A stretch of DNA of 38,142 bases from Candidatus Synechococcus spongiarum SP3. Its GTDB lineage: Bacteria; Cyanobacteriota; Cyanobacteriia; PCC-6307; Cyanobiaceae. This document shows positions 8,629 to 16,668 of this stretch, piece by piece. The DNA lies in assembly GCA_001007665.1 (NCBI GenBank), contig JXQG01000013.1, positions 1 to 38,142 on the forward strand. The letters run 5' to 3'. A program made the translations under genes and the position numbers. Within the stretch, counting starts at the first letter, position 1. Every line of letters starts with the position of its first letter. Below the pieces are notes generated by a model that ran no database searches, had not been told where the DNA came from, and saw nothing but the letters and a program-made list of their open reading frames with translations.

Positions 8629-9516
8629 ATGGTATCCCCTGCGGTTGCCCGGCGCCCGCCCCAAGGCCTCAACTGGCGCTGGGACGTGGTGGGCTTCATG
8701 GTCCTGATCCACAGTTTGGCCGCGCTGGCGCTGCTGCCACGCTTCTGGAGCCTGCCGGCGGTTCTCACCCTCCTGGTGCTCTACTGGGTCACGGGCTGCC
8801 TGGGGGTCACCCTGGGCTATCACCGCCTCCTCGCCCACCGCTCCTTCCGTGTGCCCCGCTGGCTCCGGAACCTTCTGGCGGTGTGTGGCGCCCTCAGTTG
8901 CCAGCACGGCCCCATTACATGGGTGGGCCTCCATCGCCATCACCATCGCTTCTCCGACACCCGCCACGACCATCACAACAGCCTGTGCGGGTTCTGGTGG
9001 AGCCACATGGGCTGGATGCTGTTCACGACGCCCGCCATGGCCACGGTGCCCCGGTTCACCCGTGATTTCCAAAGCGACCCATGGCTGCAGTTCCTCGACC
9101 GCTGGTTCCTGGCCCTGCAGGTTCCCCTCGCCACAGCCCTTTACCTGTTGGGCGAGGGGCTGGGCGTGGGAGGGTGGTCCCTGGTGCTCTGGGGCATCCC
9201 CCTACGCCTGGTGGCGGTGTATCATGTCACATGGCTGGTGAACTCCGCCACCCACGCCTGGGGCTACCGCTCCTTTGCCACCGACGACGAGTCCCGCAAT
9301 TGCTGGTGGGTGGCCCTGCTTTCCTTCGGCGAGGGGTGGCACAACAATCACCATGCCGTTCCCTTCAGCGCCCGCCAGGGCCTGCGCTGGTTCGAGCCGG
9401 ACCTCACGTGGCAACACATTCGCCTTCTTCAGGCCCTGGGGCTGGCACGAGGGGTTAAGGTGGCGCTTTGTGAACAGGGATCCAGCCATGGCCAAGCGGT
9501 TTCAGGTGGTGCTTAA
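8629..9516 (+). CDS. Acyl-lipid fatty acid desaturase (DesC-like), copy 2
   Basis: Second paralogue of the delta-9-type membrane desaturase. Its histidine boxes are intact: H65-x4-H70 (HRLLAHRS), H102-R-H104-H105-H106 (LHRHHH) and H238-N-N-H241-H242 (GWHNNHH). It aligns with copy 1 over the whole length from the first membrane segment onward (for example [20 protein letters not shown] and [18 protein letters not shown] are shared). The frame opens at a TTG at 8620; the ATG at 8629 gives [12 protein letters not shown] and 295 aa. The last 29 bp overlap the start of rplI, so the two are translationally coupled or at least co-transcribed. It has its own strong promoter with an inverted repeat in the spacer. 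Two paralogues may differ in substrate lipid or growth condition (inference). Confidence 0.93.
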   Translation: MVSPAVARRPPQGLNWRWDVVGFMVLIHSLAALALLPRFWSLPAVLTLLVLYWVTGCLGVTLGYHRLLAHRSFRVPRWLRNLLAVCGALSCQHGPITWVGLHRHHHRFSDTRHDHHNSLCGFWWSHMGWMLFTTPAMATVPRFTRDFQSDPWLQFLDRWFLALQVPLATALYLLGEGLGVGGWSLVLWGIPLRLVAVYHVTWLVNSATHAWGYRSFATDDESRNCWWVALLSFGEGWHNNHHAVPFSARQGLRWFEPDLTWQHIRLLQALGLARGVKVALCEQGSSHGQAVSGGA

Positions 9517-9943
9517 GGAGGACGTCAGCACCCTGGGCAAACGCGGCGACGTGGTGGACGTGGCTCCGGGCTTTGCCCGCAACTTTCTGGTGCCCCAGGG
9601 CAAAGCCCTGCCCGTCACCACCGCTGTGCTCAAGCAGGTGGAGCATCATCGCGCCAAGGAAGCCGAGCGCAAGGAAGCCGAGCGCAAGGAAGCTCTGGCG
9701 TTCCGCACGGCCCTTGCCACCATTGGCGCCCTCACGATTCGCAAACACACGGGCAGCGACGGCGTGCTCTTTGGCACCGTCACCAACGGGGATGTGGCGG
9801 AAGCCATCACCGCAGCCACCCGGAGAGACGTGGAGCGGCGCAACATCGAGGTGCCGGAAATCCATCGCGTCGGGGACTACATAGCCCTGCTCCGTCTCCA
9901 TAGCGGCATTACCGCCGAGGTGAAGCTTTCCGTAGTGGGGTAA
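9488..9943 (+). CDS. rplI: 50S ribosomal protein L9
   Basis: Large-subunit ribosomal protein that binds 23S rRNA near the L1 stalk. The 151-aa product has the typical N-domain ([34 protein letters not shown]). A charged connecting helix follows with a tandem [13 protein letters not shown] motif, encoded by a 15-bp repeat around 9656-9693, and then the C-domain ([26 protein letters not shown]). The frame is open further upstream inside the desaturase gene, but the ATG at 9488 matches the family start. The first 29 bp overlap desaturase copy 2, and dnaB begins 30 bp downstream. Desaturase-rplI-dnaB on one strand is a familiar picocyanobacterial order. Confidence 0.97.
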   Translation: MAKRFQVVLKEDVSTLGKRGDVVDVAPGFARNFLVPQGKALPVTTAVLKQVEHHRAKEAERKEAERKEALAFRTALATIGALTIRKHTGSDGVLFGTVTNGDVAEAITAATRRDVERRNIEVPEIHRVGDYIALLRLHSGITAEVKLSVVG

Positions 9944-9973
9944 GGTTCTGTGCCTTGAGCCGCCGCCAATGCC

Positions 9974-11392
9974 ATGGTGACTGCTGCTCCTTCCAACCCC
10001 CAACAGCCCAGGGACTTGTCATTGCCGCGGCCGTCTGGTGACGGGGCGCCAACCGGCGGCAATCCCTTCAATGCCCTCCCCAACCAGGTACCGCCCCAAA
10101 ACCTGGAAGCGGAAGAAGCCGTCCTGGGGGGAATCCTGCTGGATCCGGATGCCATGGGCAGGGTGGCGGACATCCTCCATCCCGACGCCTTCTATGTGGC
10201 GGCCCATCGGGAGATCTTCCGCACTGCCCTGGCGCTGTACAGCCAGAACAAGCCCACGGACCTCACCTCCATGACCGCATGGCTGGCGGATGCGGGCCAC
10301 CTGGACAAGGTGGGAGGAGGTATGCGGCTGGCCCAGCTCCTGGAGCGCATCATCGGTACCGCAGCCATCGATCAGTACGCCCAACTGGTGATGGACAAGT
10401 ACCTGCGGCGGCAGCTGATCAAGGCGGGCAACGACGTGATGGAGCTGGGATTTGACCAGCGTCGGCCCCTGGGCGGCTTGCTGGATGAGGCGGAGCAGAA
10501 GATCTTTTCCGTCAGCAAGGAACGCCCCCAGGGCGGCCTGGTCGCCACGGCGGAGATCCTCACCAGCACCTTCAACGAAATCGAGAGCCGCTCCATGGGC
10601 GACTCCGTGGCGGGCATTCCGGTCAACTTCTACGACCTGGATGCCGTCACCCAGGGGCTGCAGCGCAGCGACCTGATCATCGTTGCCGGCCGCCCCGCCA
10701 TGGGGAAAACCTCCATCGTGCTCAGCATGGCCAAGAACGTGGCGGCACTCCATCAACTGCCCGTCTGCATGTTCAGCCTGGAGATGAGCAAGGAGCAGCT
10801 CACCTACCGGCTGCTGTCCATGGAAACGGGCATTGAGGGTGGCCGCCTCCGCACGGGACGTCTCAACCACCAGGAGTGGCCTCTGCTGGGCCAGGGCATC
10901 AGCAGCCTGAGCCAGCTTCCCATCTTTATTGACGACAAGCCCAACAGCGGCGTGATGGAGATGCGCTCCCTTTGCCGCCAACTGATGGCCCAGCAGCGCC
11001 GGGACCTGGGCATGGTGGTGGTGGACTACCTCCAGTTGATGGAGGGATCCAACTCGGACAACCGGGCCCAGGATCTGTCCGTCATCACCCGTGGCCTCAA
11101 GCAACTGGCCCGGGAGCTTGAGGTGCCGGTGATAGCCCTCTCCCAGCTCAATCGCGGGGTGGAATCCCGCACCAATAAACGGCCCATGCTCAGTGATCTG
11201 CGGGAGTCCGGCTCCATTGAGCAGGACGCTGATCTGGTGCTGATGATCTACCGCGACGAATACTACAATCCGGAAACGTCGGACAAGGGTCTGGCTGAGG
11301 TGATTGTCACCAAGCACCGCAATGGTCCGGTGGGCACCGTCAAGCTCCTCTTTGAATCTCAGTACACCCGTTTCCGTAACCTGGCCACCTGA
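9974..11392 (+). CDS. dnaB: Replicative DNA helicase DnaB
   Basis: Hexameric 5'-3' helicase that unwinds DNA ahead of the replication fork. The protein is 472 aa. The N-terminal DnaB domain begins at [20 protein letters not shown] (about residue 39). The RecA-like core carries Walker A GRPAMGKT (239-246), Walker B [9 protein letters not shown] (348-356) and the [30 protein letters not shown] motif (about 384-412). The end ([20 protein letters not shown]) is typical. No intein interrupts it, although cyanobacterial dnaB genes often carry one at the P-loop. It follows rplI by 30 bp. The gene I would expect next in picocyanobacteria, mnmG (gidA), is absent; a gene-poor tract follows. Confidence 0.97.
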   Translation: [472 protein letters not shown]

Positions 11393-12158
11393 GAGCTTGC
11401 TGAACAAATGCAGCAGGCCATGCCAATGCATGCTGGAATCGGAGCCGTTCACCGGGGGAAGTCTGTAGCCCAAGGACCAAACCCGCCATCCCATGGGGAA
11501 GGGTGAAACAGGCGCTGCCTGATGTTGGAAGTTCCCTGCTCGCGAATCATGAGTTGAGCCTTACAGTGAATCGGTTTCTTGGCCTCAGAACAATGCAGCA
11601 TCAAGTTGGACAGCCGTCGGGCCAAGGAGCGCCTCCCGGTATTCCTGAGCCTGGCGCAAGAGCTGCTGGCAGCCTGGCGGTCTCGGAGGATAGAGGTGTT
11701 AAACTTCTATATCTTGAGATGGGATGGTGCCGATAGATGAAGACAGATCTTGTCTTGTCAAATGGCCCTGCTGGCGGCGCTGCTGCTCGCCAGCGAAGGT
11801 GCCGTCGCCGCCCCCGGGCCTGCTGCTGCGTCGTGGATTCTGCAGGTCGGGAGCCACTCCTTCGACGTGGACAATGAAGAGGGCAAACCTGCATTTATTC
11901 CTGGCTTACCCACTTGCATTGGCAGTCTTGATTGGTCAAGATCTTAATACATTTGGAGAGTGCTTTCTCTATGGGCACTTTAGCGACCGAAATCCTTCAT
12001 ATGAACAAGTACACAGTTTCAGATCATCCAGCTTCACATACCGGATTTAAGGCCAAGTTAGTGTTTCTGATCTGAGACTCAGAGATGCCTTGGCCAGCCC
12101 CTTTCGAGAACAAATATTCCTTGAGCAGTCTTGTTGCATGGCTAGTAGAGCGAGGGCT
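11393..12158. other. Gene-poor tract after dnaB
   Basis: About 770 bp without a convincing gene. It holds an unrecognised 53-codon plus-strand frame (TTG 11579 to TGA 11740: LDSRRAKERLPVFLSLAQEL) and a 61-codon frame with a signal-peptide-like start (11762-11947, listed separately). There is also an inverted repeat AAGACA-5 nt-TGTCTT at 11740-11756. Composition shifts from G+C-rich to A+T-richer after about 11890. I read it as a graveyard of fragments; nothing shows function. Confidence 0.6.
11762..11947 (+). CDS. Possible small secreted protein or fragment
   Basis: A 61-codon frame begins MALLAALLLASEGAVAAPGP, which looks like a signal peptide with an Ala-x-Ala cleavage site. It continues SWILQVGSHSFDVDNEEGKP before stopping. 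There is no good Shine-Dalgarno sequence and no family I recognise. The 6-bp inverted repeat at 11740-11756 lies just upstream. It may be the start of a lost exported protein or a chance frame in G+C-rich DNA; I lean slightly toward a remnant. Confidence 0.2.
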   Translation: MALLAALLLASEGAVAAPGPAAASWILQVGSHSFDVDNEEGKPAFIPGLPTCIGSLDWSRS

Positions 12159-13374
12159 TCAGAAGTGCAAACAACTCTTGCTGCGGCATGATGTGAGGAT
12201 GAGCCATGGCAGATACCAGCGCAGGGCATTCCACAGGACCACACTTGTGGCGTGTCTTACTTCAATCTGTACATCACCTAACCGCCAGAGAGATGAATCA
12301 ATGTTTGCTGCATTGACCTTGACAGCAACCTCAATCTGACCTGGCTTGTCGTTGGTCCAGAAGCCAGCACAGTAGTTGCCTAGTGTGACAATGACGTCTT
12401 TGGGATCGCCAGAGAAAATGTTAAGAATTGCCAGACCAACGCTGCTGGGTTTCAGTAAAATTAGCGATTCCCTGGATATGGATTGGACATAGTCAGGGTG
12501 GTAGACTCGCTCCTCTGATCGGTATTTGCGGTATGCAAGGTATGCCCCTGCCTGCACAAGTGTTTCTGCAATGCCCGGCAGGCACAGCCGGTATACCGCA
12601 GTCTCTTGATCCACCGCCAAGTGCTGAATCTTACATTTCCGCTCGGCTTCCTTGTGCTGTCTCTGGGCTTCCTCCTCGCGTTCACGCTTCAGCCGGGTTT
12701 CGTTACGTTGTCTCCGGGCTTTCTCCTCGGCTTCCCTGTGTTGCCTCTGGGCTTCCTTGCGTTGTCTCTGCTCTTCCTCGTGCTGCTGCTGAGCCTCTTC
12801 CTCAAGCCGCTTCCTTTGAGCTTCTTTATGCTCCCGCTCAGTCTCCTCCCGCTCCCGTTTCCGCTGGGCTTCGTTGCGCTGCCGCTTGGCCTTCTCCCCC
12901 TCCCTGTGTTGCCGCTTAGCCTGCTCTACTCTGGCAACAACAGCAGCACCGCCGTTCAGGTCGAAGACGGCCATGGCGGGAGGCTGACCGTAAGGTATTG
13001 TCTGCGCAACCAACCGCTCGCCCCCGGCCAAAGATTCCAGGAACAAGCAGGGCACCGGGACGAACGTAGCGTTATCATCAGTGCTGATGCTCCATCGCCT
13101 GGTTTCAGCATCCGCTGGCGGAAAACGGTACGTGACGCGCTTCCACTCAGACAAGTCGTCACTGTCGTCACCCAGATACTCGTGCCAACAGATGAACGCC
13201 TCGATCCCGCCTGACTTACAGCGAACAACGAGCTTGAACGGCCTGGATTCAGCCCCCGAACTGCCCCCGCCCTCTGGCGTTGAGACTTGCTGTGACCATG
13301 GTCGAGTCGTCAAGAGGGTTTGTGGACTCGCTAATCGTCCACCCTGCGATCTGCTCTTCCTGGGCAGCAGTCAC
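12159..13374 (-). pseudogene. VasI/TagO-like domain protein with long charged coiled coil (frameshifted)
   Basis: From a GTG at 13374 one frame reads VTAAQEEQIAGWTISESTNP, then LDDSTMVTASLNA, and then stops at 13249. The next frame continues the same domain: RPFKLVVRCKSGGIEAFICW, EYLGDD, WSISTDDNATF, ERLVAQTIPYG and AVFDLNG. Together these match the VasI/TagO family (PF11319), known from type VI secretion loci but also found outside them. Removing one C near 13278 joins the frames (SLNAEGGGSSGAESRPF). After the domain come about 110 residues of Glu/Arg/Gln/Lys/His repeats (QRKEAQRQHREAEEKARRQ and similar), strongly predicted coiled coil by eye. A C-terminal domain of about 150 residues follows that I do not recognise (AVYRLCLPGIAETLVQAGAY, PSSVGLAILNIFSGDPKDVI). 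No signal peptide is seen. No type VI genes are nearby. Confidence 0.6.
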
Positions 13375-14135
13375 TGCTTGGCATCCTCAGCCATGGTCCT
13401 GCCATCCTAAAAGACTGCGGGACGTCACGGAAGCTGTGGCAGACCCCGCTCCCCGCCCAACCCCGCCGCCCACGGCCCACTGGAGTTGGAGCTGGACGCC
13501 ACCCGCTCGGAGACCACTGGTGGTGATGCATCTGCCGAGCACGGGGTCATGCTCAGAAGCACACTCCTCCTGGTGACCACAGCTCCTGGAAGGGTTGACA
13601 GGGTTAGACTCCCTCCCTCTCCACCGGATGGGGGAGGAGTCCACCACGTTGCCCCGACCACTGCCACCCTCAGCCCATGGCTACCCCATTCAACCCACCC
13701 TCCTGCCAAGCCGCACACGGGCATCCTCTGCTGGTGTCAGCCTCACCCCACCACCCCCCATTCCTAGCGGAGAAGGCAGGTCACGCCTTCCTTCTCAAGC
13801 TGATCTCCCGTCTCTCAATTGGGTCTTGACCTGCCAGGTCTTGTCCACAAGATGCACCTGCCGGGCCTGGGCGGCTTCAGCCAAGGCTCAATTTCCGGAT
13901 CAGGGGGCCGCAGAGGGAAACTGCCCTCGCGCTGGCTTGGGGCTTGGGGAAGTCTGACGGGAAGAGGGGGAGAGGGGAACACCCTGCTGTGGCCTGTTGT
14001 TATGGCTTTCCAGTCTGTGCCTTGGGGAGGGGGAGCTTCCAAAATCAGGTAGCGCCGGATTCAACCGTCCCCGCGGAATGCCCTCTCCCCCATGAACGTC
14101 AGTATGCTCTTATCCGGAACTCGGGTTACACTACA
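13375..14135. other. Gene-poor tract upstream of the glycosyltransferase
   Basis: No believable gene. The first part (to about 14060) is C/G-rich with several short inverted repeats. One is GAAGGC-7 nt-GCCTTC at 13772-13790, which competes with GAGAAGG-13 nt-CCTTCTC at 13770-13796. Another is GACCTG-C-CAGGTC at 13828-13840. Around 13596-13620 the plus strand resembles the 3' end of a serine tRNA (T-loop-like GGGTTAGACTCCC followed by CTCTCC), but no matching 5' half exists. From about 14100 the DNA becomes A+T-rich and leads into a promoter. Confidence 0.5.
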
Positions 14136-14163
14136 TTGGCAAGGTTTAAATCATTCCTATGAT
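14136..14163 (+). promoter_or_regulatory. Sigma-70 type promoter of the glycosyltransferase-fusion gene
   Basis: TTGGCA (14136-14141), a 16-bp spacer and TATGAT (14158-14163) lie in an A+T-rich patch. Transcription would begin near 14170, giving a leader of about 75 nt before the ATG at 14246. No gene is seen between. Confidence 0.55.
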
Positions 14164-14245
14164 ACTATCTCAGAACAAAATAACATTATTTTAAGTGCGT
14201 TCGTAAAATTCAGCAGCAATAAATATCGGCGTACTTGTCCTGGTC

Positions 14246-16594
14246 ATGATGGATCAAGTGTCGTCGTCACCTCCGAGTGCTGGGCCAGTAGACAGGTTTA
14301 CGACAACTGTTTCTCCAGGCTCCGTGCACGGACAATCTCCATCTTTGCTTTCCGGAGCTCCGGCTCATCCTGATCCCCGGGCCCGTTTCTCGCGCACTTG
14401 GTGGCTACTGATGGTTGCAGTGGCGGTGTTGTCTGCTCTTCTGTTCCTCAGCCAATTGGGCAGCACAGGCTTGGTGGATGAGACACCACCTCTGTTTGCG
14501 GCTGCAGCGCGAAACATGGTGGAGAGCGGTGATTGGCTCACGCCACGGGTGAATGGCAACCCTCGTTTTGACAAGCCGGTGCTGGTGTATTGGCTCATGG
14601 GGCTGGGCTATCGTTGGATTCCCCAGCAACTGGATCCTTTCGGCAGCCTGGCGGCTCGGCTACCCTCTGCCTTGTCAGCCACCGTCTTGAGCCTGGCTCT
14701 GGCGGATCTGCTCTGGTGCTGGCCCCAGAAGCTGGTTGGCAAGGGCAAGGCTTGGCTGGTGCCCCTAATGGCCAGTTTGGGTTTTGGTCTCTGTCCGCTG
14801 GTGCTCATCTGGGCACGCACGGCTGTGAGTGACTTGCTGTTTACAGCCCTGGTCAGTCTCAGCCTGATGGGCTTCTGGCGACACTATGCCAGCCGCAAGC
14901 GCCATGTGCCCGTTGGTTCATGGATCGCCCTGGGGCTGGCGGTGCTCACCAAAGGTCCTCTCGCTCTTGCACTGGCTGGTTTCGTATGCCTGCTCTTTGG
15001 TGTTCGTCAGGGGGAAATCAGCCGACTCTGGAACAACCTCTTGCCCCTCAAGGGTGCCGTGCTGGTGTTGCTGGTGGCATTGCCGTGGTATGGGGCTGAG
15101 TTGATTGTTGAGGGTCAGACCTTTTGGGAAAGCTTTTTCCTGTACCACAATGTTATGCGCTTGACCCAGGTGGTCAACAATCACAGTGGTCCTCTGTGGT
15201 TCTACGCTCCTGTCCTGCTGATTGGGGCCATGCCTCAGTTGCCCATGGCCCTCTATGGCGCCTGGACAGGGCTGGCAGCAAGACAAAGCGGGAGACAGAT
15301 CACCGCAGCGCAGTCCCTGCGCTGTTTTGCGGCCTGCTGGCTGTTAGCCGTTGTGATCATCTTCACCATGGTGGCAACAAAGCTGCCCAGTTACATGCTG
15401 CCGGCCATGCCAGCCATTGGCCTGCTGGTGGGGCTTGCCGCCGGAGACATGGAAGGGAACACTGCAAAAGGATCTGTCTGCGGAGCGGCCTGGCTCAGCC
15501 TGGCACTGGCTGCTCTGGTGGGTATTGGCTGTCTGCTGCAAGAGTTGTGGCTGCCATGGATTCGTGAGCCGGCAATGCCGACGCTGGCTGTAGATGTGCA
15601 AGCCACGGGAGTGATCACCACAATCGGCATGGCTTGGTTGGTGGCGGCAGGGCTAGGGATGCTGACATTGTGGCGCTGTTGGCAAAGCTGGCTGCTGGTG
15701 CTGCAGCTTGTGCTGGTCGCATGGATTCCTCTTGGCTTGCTCCCTCTGGGCAGTCTGGTGGACCACCTGCGGCAGGAACCTGTGCGTGCAATGGCAGTGG
15801 CGGCTCAGGAGCACATTCACCACGGTGAGCCTTTGGCCATGGCCGGCATCAGAAAACCGTCTCTGCATTTCTACAGTGGTCACGTGGTGCGTTATGAGGG
15901 GCACTCCCGCCAGGGCCTGGCGAATCTTGCCCACTGCATCACGTGGAGCCCTGGTTCGGAAACCATGCTGGTGGTGCTGGATCAGTCCACAGCTCAAAAG
16001 CCCTACTGGCGGCGCCTTCCCGGCAAAGTGCTGGCCCAAGCAGGGGTGTATGAACTCCGTCGCCTCAGGCGGCAGAATCTGGAGGCTGTTGTGGCTCAAC
16101 TGCTTCGGGCCGGTGACGTTAAGGGGGATTGTCCGGTTCCCCATTGGGAGAGCTACAACGAGCGTAGAATCGATAGGCGTTCAACAAAATCTCGTTCTGT
16201 GGAAGGAGCAACACTTGGAGCAGGAGCTGTGGGGGAAGCGTCGGTCACTGTGGAAATGCTCCAACTGGCTGTGCCTGCCGACCGGCGTGATGCCTGGCTC
16301 ACCGCGGAAGCTCAAGTCTGGCAGCCATGGCTGGAACAGCAGCAGGGCTATCTGGGTCGGGACCTGTACTGGGATCCTGAAGCAGAGCAAGCCTACGTGC
16401 TGATCCGCTGGCGCTCCCGGCAGGAATGGAAAGCCATTGCCGAGAAGGAGGTGGCCGCTGTGCAAGCCCGCTTTGTGGCAGCGATCAACCAGGTTACCGC
16501 TGAGGATCTTGCTGACCCCATTCCCCTGAAGGCCGCCAGCCAGTGGCTGCTTCTTTCCAGAGAGGCGCCCAAGGCTGCCGAGAGATACGCCTGA
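14246..16594 (+). CDS. GT-C glycosyltransferase (ArnT/PMT-like) fused to a TIGR03792-like domain
   Basis: Residues 1-640 form a polyprenol-phosphate-sugar-dependent membrane glycosyltransferase of the ArnT/PMT_2 type. It would transfer sugars to lipid or protein on the outer face of the inner membrane. The catalytic first loop is visible (LVDETPPLFAAAARNMVESG, with D78-E79, then NGNPRFDKPVLVYWL), along with about ten to twelve membrane helices and a soluble tail ending near HWESYN (633-638). A 28-residue Arg/Ser/Gly-rich linker follows that looks like translated spacer. Residues 669-758 match the cyanobacterial TIGR03792 family (VEMLQLAVPADRRDAWL, GYLGRDLYWDPEAEQAYVLI, RWRSRQEWKAI), small proteins with a dimeric alpha-beta-barrel look. 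The family is usually a separate gene; here the frame is continuous, probably through loss of a stop. The gene is convergent with psaB. Confidence 0.82.
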   Translation: MMDQVSSSPPSAGPVDRFTTTVSPGSVHGQSPSLLSGAPAHPDPRARFSRTWWLLMVAVAVLSALLFLSQLGSTGLVDETPPLFAAAARNMVESGDWLTPRVNGNPRFDKPVLVYWLMGLGYRWIPQQLDPFGSLAARLPSALSATVLSLALADLLWCWPQKLVGKGKAWLVPLMASLGFGLCPLVLIWARTAVSDLLFTALVSLSLMGFWRHYASRKRHVPVGSWIALGLAVLTKGPLALALAGFVCLLFGVRQGEISRLWNNLLPLKGAVLVLLVALPWYGAELIVEGQTFWESFFLYHNVMRLTQVVNNHSGPLWFYAPVLLIGAMPQLPMALYGAWTGLAARQSGRQITAAQSLRCFAACWLLAVVIIFTMVATKLPSYMLPAMPAIGLLVGLAAGDMEGNTAKGSVCGAAWLSLALAALVGIGCLLQELWLPWIREPAMPTLAVDVQATGVITTIGMAWLVAAGLGMLTLWRCWQSWLLVLQLVLVAWIPLGLLPLGSLVDHLRQEPVRAMAVAAQEHIHHGEPLAMAGIRKPSLHFYSGHVVRYEGHSRQGLANLAHCITWSPGSETMLVVLDQSTAQKPYWRRLPGKVLAQAGVYELRRLRRQNLEAVVAQLLRAGDVKGDCPVPHWESYNERRIDRRSTKSRSVEGATLGAGAVGEASVTVEMLQLAVPADRRDAWLTAEAQVWQPWLEQQQGYLGRDLYWDPEAEQAYVLIRWRSRQEWKAIAEKEVAAVQARFVAAINQVTAEDLADPIPLKAASQWLLLSREAPKAAERYA

Positions 16595-16606
16595 CGCCAA
16601 AGCCAC

Positions 16607-16632
16607 AAAAAAAGCCCTCGCAAAGCGAGGGC
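16607..16632 (-). terminator. Rho-independent terminator of psaAB
   Basis: GCCCTCGC (16614-16621), loop AAA, GCGAGGGC (16625-16632) form a perfect 8-bp stem. In the minus direction it is followed by seven T (the A run at 16607-16613). It lies 36 bp beyond the psaB stop and 12 bp beyond the convergent glycosyltransferase stop; the T run makes it strong only for psaB. Confidence 0.9.
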
Positions 16633-16668
16633 CAACATCTCAGGGAACAAAGGGCCTTGGGACAACCC

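Noticed and set aside
9656-9693. 15-bp tandem repeat in rplI as a possible insertion
   Set aside because: The connecting helix has the same length as in other L9 proteins; the repeat is just Lys/Glu/Ala/Arg periodicity.
9974-11392. Intein in dnaB
   Set aside because: The P-loop region is continuous ([17 protein letters not shown]) and the length is normal.
10019-11494. A 491-codon minus-strand open frame antisense to dnaB
   Set aside because: No family resemblance; high G+C makes long antisense frames common, and dnaB on the other strand is complete.
13596-13620. Possible tRNA-Ser gene
   Set aside because: Only the T-arm and part of the acceptor end resemble a tRNA; the T-loop deviates from TTCRANY and no 5' half, D-arm or anticodon arm can be folded.
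13331-13647. Minus-strand frames with the phrase WRGRESNPVNPSRS
   Set aside because: This is the kind of peptide produced by translating tRNA-like sequence and has no start signal or homologue; not treated as a gene.
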